Positions 1 to 10,549 of a stretch of 64,000 bases of DNA are shown piece after piece. The DNA lies in assembly GCA_021401465.1 (NCBI GenBank), contig JADDMT010000006.1:186001-250000 (forward strand), given 5' to 3'. A model generated the notes under the pieces. That model was not told where the DNA came from. It did no database searches and saw nothing but the letters and a program-made list of their open reading frames with translations. The translations under genes and the position numbers were made by a program. Position 1 is the stretch's first letter. Every line of letters begins with the position of its first letter. This stretch comes from Teratosphaeria epicoccoides (taxonomy: Eukaryota > Ascomycota > Dothideomycetes > Mycosphaerellales > Teratosphaeriaceae).

Positions 1-1510
1 CAACCACAATCGACGGGCGTGCAGCAGGCGATCCTGCCGAAATTTGTACATACAAAAGCGAGGACTTGGCAACCAGCCCACATCATCCTGCCTTATCAAT
101 GCGCAGTCGGATAATGCTTCCTACAATGCAAAGAGCGGTACAACGCGAGGCCCATGACAGAGAAGCGCGGCAGCTGGGATGGGCTCACGCCATCGAACCA
201 GATACTAGTACAGTCGTATCCCATGGCCGTCGGGCAGCCTTCGGGCATATATGTGCGCAGGACTATCTCCCAACAGGCATACCATTCTGAACGAAGCCCA
301 ATACCCCGTCATCACCGAAGCAAGAATGTAGACGATCCTGCAAAGCCGAATGGCAGCGATTGTCGAGCGAGCCAGTCCCGAGGTCCCTTCCCGATCCTTC
401 TCTACATGCAACGAAGAAGACCTCGACTTCTGCAGCCCCTCCACCTGGACCAAAGAAAACGTACCCGGCCAATCCAGCATCGACGCCTTCGAACGCGACG
501 GCGTCGCGCACGAGAAACTCTCGTGGGATGTCGAGCAAGCACCAGGCGTTTTCGACGTCTTTGCCCAAGATCTGAGCCGTCGTCGGAGCACGTTGATCAA
601 TCGCCTTTACAGAGAAGATTTGCATTGTATGCACGGCATTCTCAATCTTTTCTTCACCCCCCCCCCCCCCGGTCCTGAAGACGGGGCTCTGACCGTCTCA
701 CGCCTTGCTCGCAGACTGCTTCGAGAACGAGAAAGTAGAACTGTGAGCACTCTTGCCCGGACGGACGACGAGATTTTCTTCAGTCCTAAAGACTAGTCGA
801 GGTGCTGCCGTAGCTGCGGCCTCCTCGCGCCTTTCGAAATGTGCGCTGAACCTGGTGATTTGCTCGTCTGGGTCTCCCGCACCATTCGTGCCGGCGTCGC
901 ATGGCTACATGCATGCGGGGAGCAAGGGAGGCTGAGGAGGGAGACTTCTGGGGCGGATGGGGTTGCACGCCGCATGATGTCATTGTGTCTGGGGAGATGA
1001 GGTTCAGACGCTTTTGGTCAGTGTGGGTTGTGGTCTGGTTTCTTCTGACAGAAGCTTTTGGGAGGATGGGACGAGGGGTCTGAGGGATTGAGGTGAGTTG
1101 TCGGAGAAGCCGGTGATGATGAAGCAGTTGATGGAGTTGGCTGGGCTGAGGCCGTATCAGGCGTGGTGGAGGTTGTGGATGGCGTTTCTGTAAGTCAAGG
1201 AATCGTTGATAGGGCTGACTGCTGGTTGATGGGGCTGGATGCTGGTTGACGGGTTCACCGCTAATCTACACATTAATTTGACTATCGAGTCTACCCATGA
1301 TAAATTCCAAGTCTTCAGGAAATCCTGCAGCAGTGCCAAAAGCCGACATGAAAGTCTCTTCTCGATGAGCTCTCTGCGTGATTGTGCCCATGCAATCACG
1401 AGACCCCATTTCAAGCGCACAGCTGTGGTCGTGTCTCGCACGCACCTATCAGCCTACTCACCCGATTCTGTCGTCGATACCATCAAAATCCCTGCACTCC
1501 AAGAACCTCC
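1..1510. other. no supported gene (left edge)
   Basis: Several overlapping open frames lie on both strands between about 205 and 800. The best-looking are 350-796 on the plus strand (148 codons, running through a C homopolymer) and 263-634 on the minus strand. None has a recognisable domain, signal peptide or splice structure, so no call is made. 800-1510 is the downstream flank of the hydrolase gene. Confidence 0.5.
657..670. repeat. poly-C homopolymer (14 nt)
   Basis: An uninterrupted run of 14 C residues lies inside the only long plus-strand frame of this part. Its length probably varies between isolates or reads, so any frame crossing it is unreliable. Confidence 0.9.
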
Positions 1511-2447
1511 TCAAGCAGCCGCCCCAGCCAACGGCGGTGGGCTCTCAAACCACCTCCCAAACCAACTAACCGCCTGATCCTCCGCCCTCTTCCCCCTCTC
1601 CGCCTCTTCCCTATCCTCCTCATCCGCCCTAACCGCAAACCCGTGATGCGCCCCCTCATACATCACAAACTCATGCACGACACCCAGATCCCTCGTCTTC
1701 GCCGTCTTCGCCACCAACATCTCCCTCGCAATCCTCGCCTGCTCCGGACTCATCTGCTGATCGAACTCGCTCGCCGCGACCGAATACGGCAGGACCACCA
1801 TCTCCAGATCGCCCGGGTAGCTCAGCATAGACGGGTGCGCCACGAACCCAGCATCGACGAGGCGCTTGCCGTCGTCTGTGCGCGTCTGGTCCCAGCAGAG
1901 TTGCGTCACGTACTGCCCGCCCCAGCAGAAGCCTGCTGTGCCGATGGGGAGGCTGGAGCCTTCATGGGAACGGAGGGCTTTGAAGAAGTTGAAGACTCGG
2001 GGTCCGCAGACGGCGCGCCGGTTGCCCCAGAAGAACCAGGGAACATAGCGCATGAGGTAGAAGAAGTGCCCGATTTTGTACAGGTTGTTCCAGAAGCCTG
2101 GGGCCGACATGGCTTTCAAGCTGATAAGGACATCGGAGGGGAGGTAGATGCCTGGGAGGTATAGGGTCAGTAAGATGCACAGAAGGCTGTTGATGTCGTT
2201 TGTGATTACCGTTCATAAAGTCCGGCAGTAGGACGAGGGAGTTCGTGCGCTTGGCATACTCGTCGGCCAGGATTTTGTTGTTGGGCAGAGCGATACCGAA
2301 CGCATCGGGAATGATTACAATGATACCCTTGGGGTTGCCGTTTGGTGCTTCCGCCACATACGTTTCCAAGCCATGGATCTGTTTGATGGTGCCGGTAGGC
2401 GTGCCTGTGTGTAGGGAGCCAGTTGCGCAGCACTGTTTAATGGACAT
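1511..2447 (-). CDS. dienelactone hydrolase family protein
   Basis: Two exons, 2447-2210 and 2151-1511. The 58-nt intron (2209-2152) has a GTAATC donor, a CTTACTGAC branch site and a CAG acceptor. The product is 292 aa, an alpha/beta hydrolase of the dienelactone hydrolase family. These enzymes hydrolyse lactones or related esters and are often cytosolic; the substrate here is unknown. The nucleophile elbow is GFCWGGQ with Cys155. Asp210 (SEFD) and His249 (GAHHGF) fit the Cys-Asp-His triad. The N-terminal half carries IIVIIPDAFG, the usual oxyanion-side strand. The start is the first Met of the open frame and gives a normal length for fungal members. There is no signal peptide. Catabolic or detoxifying function is a family-level inference. 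Confidence 0.88.
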
Positions 2448-3049
2448 GCTGAAGGTAGGTTACGTGCAAAGGATGATCAAGCTCTGGTGGTCAAGATGGC
2501 CGTGCAGAATATATAGCTGACTGGATGCTCGAAAATGGTGGTCAGCTACCAACATATTGAAGGTTTCGAAGTGGAGCCCGGCTACGGAGTTATCGTTTAA
2601 GACCGAGGGCACGGCATCGGCATGCATTACTGGCAGAGGTCCTGTCATCGTCAACAACTGTGGATATCGAGATCCTGGCTTGAGTATCAGTGACTATTAC
2701 GGTATCTGAACATGGTCGAAAAGTGTCAGCAAGGTGAACATGGTCGAAAAGTGTCAGCAAGGGTCCTTTAACTGGTCTCCGTCGCGAGAGCCGAGTGGAC
2801 ACAGTGGCGCTTGCGCTGTACTTGTCTTGCGATTTCACGCCTACACATGTGTTGACCTCAGCTCCGCCTCCTGAGCGGGTTCATCCTCAGAGCAACTGTA
2901 GGGCTGCCGACGGCTGCCTGAAGGCAAGCGGCGCTTCATTGACAGCTGCGAACCACTTAGACGAGCTCGCGGAGCGTCCTCACCCATCTCCGGTTTGGGC
3001 GCATGTGCATGCTGAGTACTTTCTCTCTTCCTCCACCAACCTCACCTCG
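2448..3049. other. intergenic, no gene seen
   Basis: This lies between the hydrolase start and the ARP2 stop. It contains the 28-bp tandem duplication listed separately and no coding signal I can support. Confidence 0.6.
2707..2762. repeat. 28-bp perfect tandem duplication
   Basis: 2707-2734 is repeated exactly at 2735-2762 with no spacer. It sits about 260-315 bp upstream of the hydrolase start codon, so it could lie in that promoter. Function unknown. Confidence 0.9.
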
Positions 3050-4285
3050 TCATCTCGCTCCCAACTTCTCCAGCGCCCTCGGCCCCTGCTCCTCCCACTC
3101 CGCCTTACTGACCCACATATCTTCCTTGTCCGCCATAATATTCGCCAGCACAGCGCCACCCAAGAAAACCATATGTCTTCTCCTCGGCGGGTCCTCTATC
3201 CTCACCTTGAACTTCCCTAATCTCTCAGGGTTACCACCAAGTACCTTGGTCAACCACAGCTGTTTAATCTCCTTCTCCATCCTCGACGGCAGACCAGGAT
3301 ACATCGACGAACCACCAGAGAGCACAATGGCGCGGTATAGCGAGCTGCGGATATCGACGTCGGCGGCTTGGATGGTGTTGAAGAGAAATTCGGCGATGCC
3401 GGGTTGTTCAACGTCGACGAGGTGCGGTTGAAAAAGGCATTCGGGTGCTTCGAAGCGTTCGCTGCCGACGCGTATCACACGGCCGTCGGGGAGTGTGTAG
3501 CTTTCCACCAGGACTGTTGTCTCCTCGCTGAGCTTCTGGTCCAGCGCCAGGTCGTAGGAAACATAGCAAAGCTTTTCTTTTATTGCGCGCACGGTCTCGA
3601 AGTCTGCTGTCCGGTTGAGAGCGTAGCCTCTCCGGAGGAGGAGCGAAATGAGGTTTCGCGTGACGTCTCGGCCGGCGACGTCCAGACGGCGGGTGAGATG
3701 GTTGAGGACAGTCGATTCGTAGACTGGGACAATGTGCGTGACACCGTCTCCTGAATCCACCACCACCCCAGAGCTGAGACCTTGGGCATAAAGTGCCAGT
3801 ACTGCCTGAATTGCAACATACACCCCACCGAAGTTATATCGCTCAAACATGACCTCGGCCATCTGTTGCCTGTTCTTCAACGGGTTCATCGGCGGCTCGG
3901 TCAATAAAATCTTTCGTCCTGTCGGGTCCAGCTTCATCTTCTCGAAGAACGTATAGTCCCACAGATGTTGCATGTCATCCCATCTCTTGACTATGCCATT
4001 CTCCATGGGATATGTGATCTGCAGCATCGATCGAGCTGTTGCTGCCTCGTCTCCACACATGATGTCCTTGAGCTTGATGTCGCCAAGTTCTGCTGCAGCT
4101 GCAGCCTCTTCCGTTCGCAGGATCGGTCGGCCGACGATGGATGGGTATTGGTGGTCGGGGAAGTTCTGACCAGCGAAGCCGGCCTTGAGAAAACCCGTCC
4201 CTCCATCGAGCACTGTGACAGCGCATTAGCATTGGGAGGGCTGTGTCGGAGACGGCTTTGCCATACCAATTGGCGCTTCCGCCAT
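3050..4285 (-). CDS. ARP2: actin-related protein 2 (Arp2/3 complex)
   Basis: Two exons: a 19-nt first exon 4285-4267 (MAEAPI plus one base) and exon 2 4212-3050. The intron 4266-4213 is 54 nt, with a GTATGG donor and a CACAG acceptor. The product is 393 aa, the normal Arp2 length. Arp2 is one of two actin-like subunits that nucleate branched actin filaments at endocytic patches. Visible actin-fold motifs are [13 protein letters not shown] (phosphate-binding loop 1), [14 protein letters not shown] (phosphate 2) and [13 protein letters not shown] (adenosine loop). [10 protein letters not shown] and [11 protein letters not shown] also match Arp2 rather than Arp3 or actin. Without the tiny first exon the frame would have no Met before the LDGGTG loop, which supports the splice. 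Confidence 0.95.
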
Positions 4286-5248
4286 GGTGTCTGAGATATG
4301 TAGTGACTGGGAGGATGACGGGAGTATTTCGTCAATCGAGAGAATGTCGAAGCGTCCGGCGCGAATATACCACAGAAAGAGGGTGTGTGTGGGAGTATAC
4401 CAGAGTCCACAAGGCACTCACATTTCCCCAGGCGAGCCACAGTCCCGTCGCGGCCCACGTCGTGACTGGAACCCTCCCCACCAAGTTCAAGACCCCAGGC
4501 ATCCCGGGCCGATCCGCATTTACCGCCCCTCTCCCAGCTATTTCAATTTCCCCAACTCCAACAAACTCTCTCTCTCTCCTTCCCATCCGAGTGCAAGGGC
4601 ATTACGCATATCAGTGAGGATTCGTCCGAGATTGCGTTTTTGCTAGTTGAAAACTATCAACTGACCGCTCCAGTTGGTCTTCGGATCGGCTGGGAATTTT
4701 TGGAAAATAACGTCAAGACACCATGCGTGTGCTTTTCATCAGTGTCATCTTGGGCTGCTGCCTGGGATCTGGAGAAGAGAGTCGGATTTGATTGCACGAA
4801 AGGATTGTTTGTGCAAGTAGGAGTGAGGCGTGGCTGGTACACCTCAGTGACAGGCACGAAAGCCCCAGTGCATGCACAGTACCTCAACAGGCTTTCTGTA
4901 TCGGGTAGGTCAGGTAGCGAGCTTGCGAGGTTCATTTGACTCACCGCCAGATCGCACAGCAACTACATAGGTACGTACAAGTCAACCATGTGGAAATACA
5001 TCAGGCAGTAAGGCACTTCTCCTAGACAGCAATCGCAACATAGCTCACCCTTTCTCGGGTGCACCTGCTGCAGTAAATCGGCATGAGGGAGGATTCAGCA
5101 AAAGGCTTGAAAAAGGCCATGTTGCTCACATTCGAGGTCTGGCGACAATGTACACAGGGTCTCCTATATGCTCGTCAATGTTGTTGTCACGTACTGCTCT
5201 TAATCGCCAGCCGCTCATCCTTGTCGCTCATCTATCTCCCGCACCATT
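4286..5248. other. intergenic between ARP2 and QCR8
   Basis: Both flanking genes are on the minus strand, so this holds the ARP2 promoter and the QCR8 3' flank. No supported coding sequence or repeat was seen. Confidence 0.6.
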
Positions 5249-5896
5249 CTACTCCGCATCGGCATACTCAGCTCGGCCGGCTTTGGAGTTCAAGTACTCG
5301 TTCCTGTGGAATAAGTGTCAGCGTTCCTGTCCTTCCCGCTTCCACTTCCCAAAATATCTTCTTCGTGGCCTCCTCACAGCTCCTTGACTCCTGTCTTTCC
5401 AACCGCTCCACGCCGTTCGAGCATGATCTTTCCTTAACTCGACTTCTCCAATACGGCATGCAACTCACCTCTCAATAGCCCATTGCATCGTCTCATATCC
5501 AATCAACAGCGGAATAGACCAGTACAAGATCTGGTTCCTGGTTCTCCGAAACGTGTTGAAGATGGCGGCGTTGAAGGTGCCTGCGAGCGGATTCTGTCGG
5601 TTCTGAGACAGACCGTAGTGGACGATCCCCTTTTGGGGCATAGAGCCTGTGGTCAGCGTTAGGAATACGTCGGTGGATGCTTTTCAGCGGCTTGGATGGA
5701 GAAGGCGCTGCGCATACCAAGGTCACCCCATGGGCCGAGATACCTGTCCAAGGCAAAGTCAGTGAGCTGCGCGTGAGCTGTCATTGAGGAGTCTGAGGAT
5801 ATTGGAGGCTATTATGGATGTAGAGCGGCAGAGATGAACATACTGGCCAGGCTTCCTTGCGCCACCGCCCCCGCGGAAAATCTGTGACGGCCTCAT
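5249..5896 (-). CDS. QCR8: cytochrome bc1 complex subunit 8
   Basis: Four exons: 5896-5844, 5743-5718, 5646-5469 and 5303-5249. The introns are 100, 71 and 165 nt, all GT-AG. Spliced product is 103 aa. It is the small ubiquinone-binding subunit of respiratory complex III in the mitochondrial inner membrane. It reads through a glycine-rich N-terminus (FRGGGGARKPGQY), LGPWGDLG, then QKGIVHYGLSQNRQNP, which is diagnostic of Qcr8. The single membrane segment ILYWSIPLLIGYETMQWAI follows, then ERNEYLNSKAGR. No open frame longer than about 90 codons covers it, so it is easily missed. Its start lies 218 bp from the PHB1 start on the other strand. Confidence 0.95.
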
Positions 5897-6114
5897 TGTG
5901 TCTGTATATGTGATATGATCGTCTGCCGAGGGAGTCGAGATGGGCGAGTGTGGTACCTATGCGATGTTCAATGGCAAAGTCGCAGCTCACGCACGCAACT
6001 GTCGACGGAAGAAGATCAGCAAGCCGAGAAAACGCCGACATAGTAGCCTTGCACCTTGCCCTCGTCGAAGCTCTCGCCAGAAAGACTTCTACCTCACACA
6101 AACACCTATCGACC
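5897..6114. promoter_or_regulatory. shared QCR8/PHB1 divergent promoter region
   Basis: 218 bp separate the QCR8 start codon (minus) from the PHB1 start codon (plus), so the two mitochondrial genes must share or abut regulatory DNA, including both 5' UTRs. I did not identify a specific factor site. Confidence 0.6.
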
Positions 6115-7016
6115 ATGGCGCAAGCACTCCAAACCGTCTACCGCTACGCCGTCCCTGGCGCCATCGCTTTCTCCCTCGCCTCCGCCAGCATTTACGACGT
6201 CCGCGGCGGCCAGCGCGCCGTCATCTTCGACCGCCTCCGAGGAGTCTCCGACCAAGTCGTCAACGAAGGCACACACTTCCTCGTGCCATGGCTGCAGAGG
6301 GCGGTCATGTACGATGTGCGGACCAAGCCGCGGAATATCAGCACGACGACGGGCAGCAAGGACCTGCAGATGGTGAGCTTGACCCTGCGGGTGCTGCATC
6401 GGCCGGAGGTGGGCATGTTGCCGCGCATCTATCAGGTATGCCACATCTCTGTATCAGAAGAAGATTGGACTTGGCATTGATTCATGTGCAACAGAACCTC
6501 GGCCAGGACTACGACGAGCGAGTGCTTCCCTCCATCGGCAACGAAGTCCTCAAATCCGTCATCGCCCAATTCGACGCCGCGGAACTCATCACGCAACGCG
6601 AAGCCGTCTCCAACAAGATCCGCGGCGACCTTCTCAAACGCGCGGGCGAGTTCAACATCGCGCTCGAAGACGTCAGTATCACGCACATGACTTTTGGACG
6701 GGAATTCACAAAGGCCGTGGAGGACAAGCAGATTGCGCAGCAGGATGCTGAGAGGGCGCGGTTCATCGTGGAGAAGGCGGAGCAGGAGAGGCAAGCGAGC
6801 GTCATCAGAGCGGAGGGAGAGTCAGAGGCCGCCGAGGTCATTTCTAAGGCTGTGGCGAAGAGCGGTGATGGATTGATTCAGATTCGACGCATCGAGACGC
6901 AGAAGGATGTCGCGCAGATGTTGGCGAATAATCCGAATGTCACGTATTTGCCTGGTGGCGGCGAGGGCGGGAACAAGCAGGGTGGCGGAAACTTTCTGCT
7001 GGGACTGAGGTCGTGA
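6115..7016 (+). CDS. PHB1: prohibitin-1
   Basis: Two exons, 6115-6435 and 6495-7016, with a 59-nt intron (GTATGC donor, CAACAG acceptor). The product is 280 aa, the standard Phb1 length. Prohibitins form ring complexes with Phb2 in the mitochondrial inner membrane. There they act as scaffold and chaperone and modulate the m-AAA protease. Visible are an N-terminal hydrophobic anchor (about residues 9-27) followed by [14 protein letters not shown] and [10 protein letters not shown], typical of the SPFH domain. The C-terminal coiled coil begins near [19 protein letters not shown] and carries [10 protein letters not shown]. It ends in a glycine-rich tail NFLLGLRS. The gene runs divergently from QCR8. 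Confidence 0.97.
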
Positions 7017-9104
7017 GCTTGATGGTCGAAGCAGAGGGATTGTATTATATCCAAGCGCTTTGGTCGCGAGTAGAGATGGAATTTGTGGGATTTCCATCGC
7101 GTGCGACGGATATCAAGCGCTTGCGCCATATGTATGAATCTACACTTCCCCCGCAGTCCCAGCAACCATTTCTTCACTGCCGCATGCTAGGAGTCGGACA
7201 AGGCAGAATCCCGACGCCCTCGAGCCCTTCACGCCGTCCACAAGCACGAAGATCTGAACAGGGAGGTTTGGGAGCATGCGACAAACGGAGACAATGGCAA
7301 CAATGTATCTTGAGCAATGCCCAATGCCCAAACGAACATCGATCCTCACTTCACTTGGCTCCGCCGCCGCCTGATCCTCGCAGCAAACCGTATACCTAAT
7401 CTCCACACTCTGCCTCGCCGACCCCTGATCGAACTCATTAGCAAACGCACTAACATACTCGTCGAATCATGCTGCTTGAGCAGCAACACGTTTTCCGGCC
7501 CGAGCTCGCTCATGGAAAAGCATCGATGCTCGAGGTTACATGACGCCACTTGGAACATCTTCTCTCGAAGCAGCCGGCAGCGGGAGAGGCGTCGAGCGCC
7601 AGTCGGACTCATGGGTGGCTGAGCCGCGCACCTCTGGGGCCTCACCGGACATGGCAATCCTGGGAGTGCAGAGCCATCGCGCGACACTGAGACATGCTGG
7701 TGGCAGGAGCTAGACTCACATGATCGCGTCTGAATGGCTGCGTGGTGTTGACGTTTCGAGTGAGTGTGTACAACGCTAGCTCGGGGCGGAATTGACAGCC
7801 CAAGCAGCCAACCGGATCCCTGCATGCATCAGAGACACCTGACGGTCGTGTGTACTAGTCGCGGCTATGTGCTATCGAATTGAGGATCCCGCACCATCAA
7901 CAGTATTGTCTGTCGCGGCGGAAGAATCTTGAATTGCTACCCCAGGCCTGATCGAGACTCCAAGTGGCGGGACACATACGCTTCCGCCGACGAACCAGGA
8001 AATCAAGCCCGAGCGCACTGTCTCGTGGACTTATTTCGGCCTCTCCTTTCGACCCTCACCACAAGGCATGAATGACTCCTAGCGGCGGAGTAGAAGACGT
8101 ATCAGGAAGGTCTGGTGTCCTCACCGCTCAATGCTTTGAAAGTCGCAAACGCCACTCTCTGCGAGCTTCCGATCCTCCCGACCAGCCGACCATCAAGAAG
8201 AGTCCCACCCTGATCATAGCAGCGCCATGAGTGCCACAGTCTACCTCGTCTGCAAGAGAGCTTCCTAGGCAGGGGAAAGCAACTGCGAGCACACTTCGAT
8301 CGTCAACTGTGAGCAGCTTTAGCCGGTTGGATACAAGTGCTCGAAAGACTTATCCTCGCGTTGGCGGAAGTCGGATTCTGAAGGCTATGCTTGCTTTGGC
8401 GCTTGATGTGGCATACGTTGAAGAAGAATGAATGGATGAAGTTGGTTTGGGAATATCGCGACTCGTGCGAATCCCTGACGGGTCCGGAAGACCAGAGAAC
8501 ATGCTGCCACGCAATCGCCGAGTCCTTGACTTGCGCGCAAGTGCTACTACCGCCGTAGAGGGACCCCAGCGCCACACATTAGCCGACGCCTCGTTGCGGA
8601 TCTTGGTACTTGATAATCATGTGCTGTGGTATTCAGCTTGGTGACCTGATTGAATGGGCAGACGGACCCGTGTTGCAGACTAACAGGCGCTTGCCTTGGC
8701 CGGCATGCTGCCAAGGCCGATCCGTAACCATTGTCCCGTCTTGTGAATTCGGAACAGCAGGTACCCACTTCCGTATTCCAGGCTCGTCTGCTTGGCAACA
8801 GAGTCCCGCGGGTCGTACGCCCGCCGAGCACCGCCTAGACGTCCGATGCTGATGAGACTCCACCTGTCAGATACAGTAGTGATTCGACGTATCGGATAGC
8901 TCTCGTCGCGAGCCTGCGCAGCTGACCAAGGTCCTGCCAAGACAGGCAGTACACGAGTACACCGAGAGAAGATAAGTGACAGATCGTCGACATTGCTTAG
9001 ATTTGTTCCATCGACATCGTCCCCTCGACCGCCAAGCAGAACGATCTGAAGGACCTAAACTGCCACTCGATCGACCAACAACTCCCAAAACCACGAAGAT
9101 CAGC
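7017..9104. other. 2.1-kb gene-poor stretch
   Basis: Several 60-160 codon frames exist on both strands, but none has a recognisable domain, signal peptide or convincing splice sites. No repeat or transposon remnant was seen. The last part must hold the SSP1 promoter; no clear TATA element was found there. Confidence 0.5.
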
Positions 9105-9455
9105 ATGAAGCTCGCCATCTCTGCAATGCTGTTCACCCTCCTGTCGACAGTCTCAGCCCTGGTAGATCCAAGACCACCTGCACCTCCCTCGACTGCATCT
9201 CCGCGCTGACAAATGCGACAGTCGTGCCAAGTGGGCAATGGCGCATCGAAGGGAGTCTGCCATGGCGGCACAGCAGGCATCTACACTTGCATTGATGTGA
9301 GTCTCGCTCTCTGTCGGCCATCCAGCGCAGCTGTGAAGCCATCAGTGACAGCGGTTGATCGAGCTGATATTGTATTGCAGGGCTTTGCGTGCAGCCAGGA
9401 GGGAAACTCATGCGACCCTTTCGACGAGCTCTTTGCGACTGCAAGGTGTTCATGA
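9105..9455 (+). CDS. small secreted cysteine-rich protein SSP1 (candidate new family)
   Basis: Three short exons: 9105-9161, 9222-9296 and 9381-9455. Both introns (60 and 84 nt) are phase 0 and GT-AG; the first has a GCTGAC branch site. The spliced product is 68 aa. It has a clear signal peptide (about residues 1-18, MKLAISAML then a hydrophobic core ending VSA). The mature peptide is about 50 aa with six cysteines spaced C-x10-C-x9-C-x5-C-x6-C-x11-C, which fits three disulphides. The last exon contains ACSQEGNSC. I recognise no named family. A spliced gene at 41763 shares the signal-peptide design, intron positions and C-x5-C-x2-EGNSC signature. Such peptides are often plant-associated effectors or antimicrobial peptides, but nothing here shows activity. 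Without splicing, exon 1 runs to a stop at 9209, so gene finders may miss it. Confidence 0.72.
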
Positions 9456-9934
9456 GATCAGTAGCTCGAGCAACATGATGAAGTGCGAAGCAGAGTAGTG
9501 GTGGGGGGAGTAGCCAGGCTTCGAGTCTAAGACAATCGCTCTTTCTTGACCGAAACTTTGGAATAGGAAGGAGCCGCCGAGCACCTGCACGAATGCAACA
9601 TTCAATTGAAAACCATTATGTGCGGACAGAAAAGTTTGCTGCGTCCCCCTGACTGTCCAAGGAAGAGTCCACTTTCAACGAAGGCATTAGATCATCGTCT
9701 GTCCAAGCAGTCAAAAAAGCAAACGCCGGCAGAGACAACGACCGCCTTCGTCCCAGATGATAGCGGCCAAGATAGGCACCCAGCATCGCCCATCGCGGCT
9801 TCCCTGCTCCTCGAAAACTTTAGCAGGCACAGCCGCAACTGCCCAAATAGCTGCTTTAACAAACAGATGAGAGCGTTGGAACAGAAAACGCAGGGCACTT
9901 GTTGTGGGGAAAGTATCGAGAAAGATCCGCAGAG

Positions 9935-9965
<31 letters not shown>

Positions 9966-10549
9966 TTAGACACACGCACACAACCACAACCATAGGAAAA
10001 AGAGCCGCAAGCCTCCAAACAGCCGCCGCAGTCCGCACAGACATTCCCATCTCCATCGTGCTCCAAGCTTCCGTAATTGACGTGTGAGGAAAACCCGCTG
10101 CTCACTCAAACGCGCACATCGCGAGAAGAAATGGACAGACACCGTGATCTTGTCGCACAGTAGCAGTATCGAACCAGCCATCCGGAGCCAGCCGGCACTG
10201 ATGCAAACAGATGCCGATAGCCGGCGATGATATTGATCGTGTGGCCCAGGGTGTCTTTTGGGGTGTAGCACACGCTCCGCGTTGCTTGAAATGCCAGCAA
10301 GGATGTCTCGCCTCGCGGGCTCTGAGGTAGAAACAATGAACCAAGAATGAAGATTTGGTCGCAATGGGTATCATATACAAGGAGCTGCCGGGTCGTCATG
10401 TATATCGATGCTCTGATTGCACAGGGTGTTGCTTCCGGAGATCAAGAAATCGGGTAGTTCGAGTTGCAGTCGCAGGGTGTCATAGGAGTGATGTCGTGTA
10501 AATGTCATGCGCCGACTGCGCGCCATCTTGCCTTTTTCCTTCGGTCATA
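9456..10549. other. intergenic with (AC)n microsatellite
   Basis: This separates SSP1 from the convergent SUN-family gene. Open frames across 9600-10100 are driven by the AC repeat and give CV/HT repeats, so they are not taken as genes. Nothing else was identified. Confidence 0.6.
9938..9965. repeat. (AC)14 microsatellite
   Basis: 14 perfect AC dinucleotides, followed by degenerate AC-rich sequence to about 9990. A likely length-polymorphic marker. Confidence 0.95.

Noticed and set aside
1382..2164. 260-codon plus-strand frame
   Set aside because: Antisense to the dienelactone hydrolase gene.
5940..7016. 358-codon plus-strand frame covering PHB1
   Set aside because: Its first part is out of frame with PHB1 exon 1; only the part after 6495 is real coding sequence.
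9692..10105. Minus-strand frames with VCVCVC runs
   Set aside because: They are translations of the AC microsatellite.
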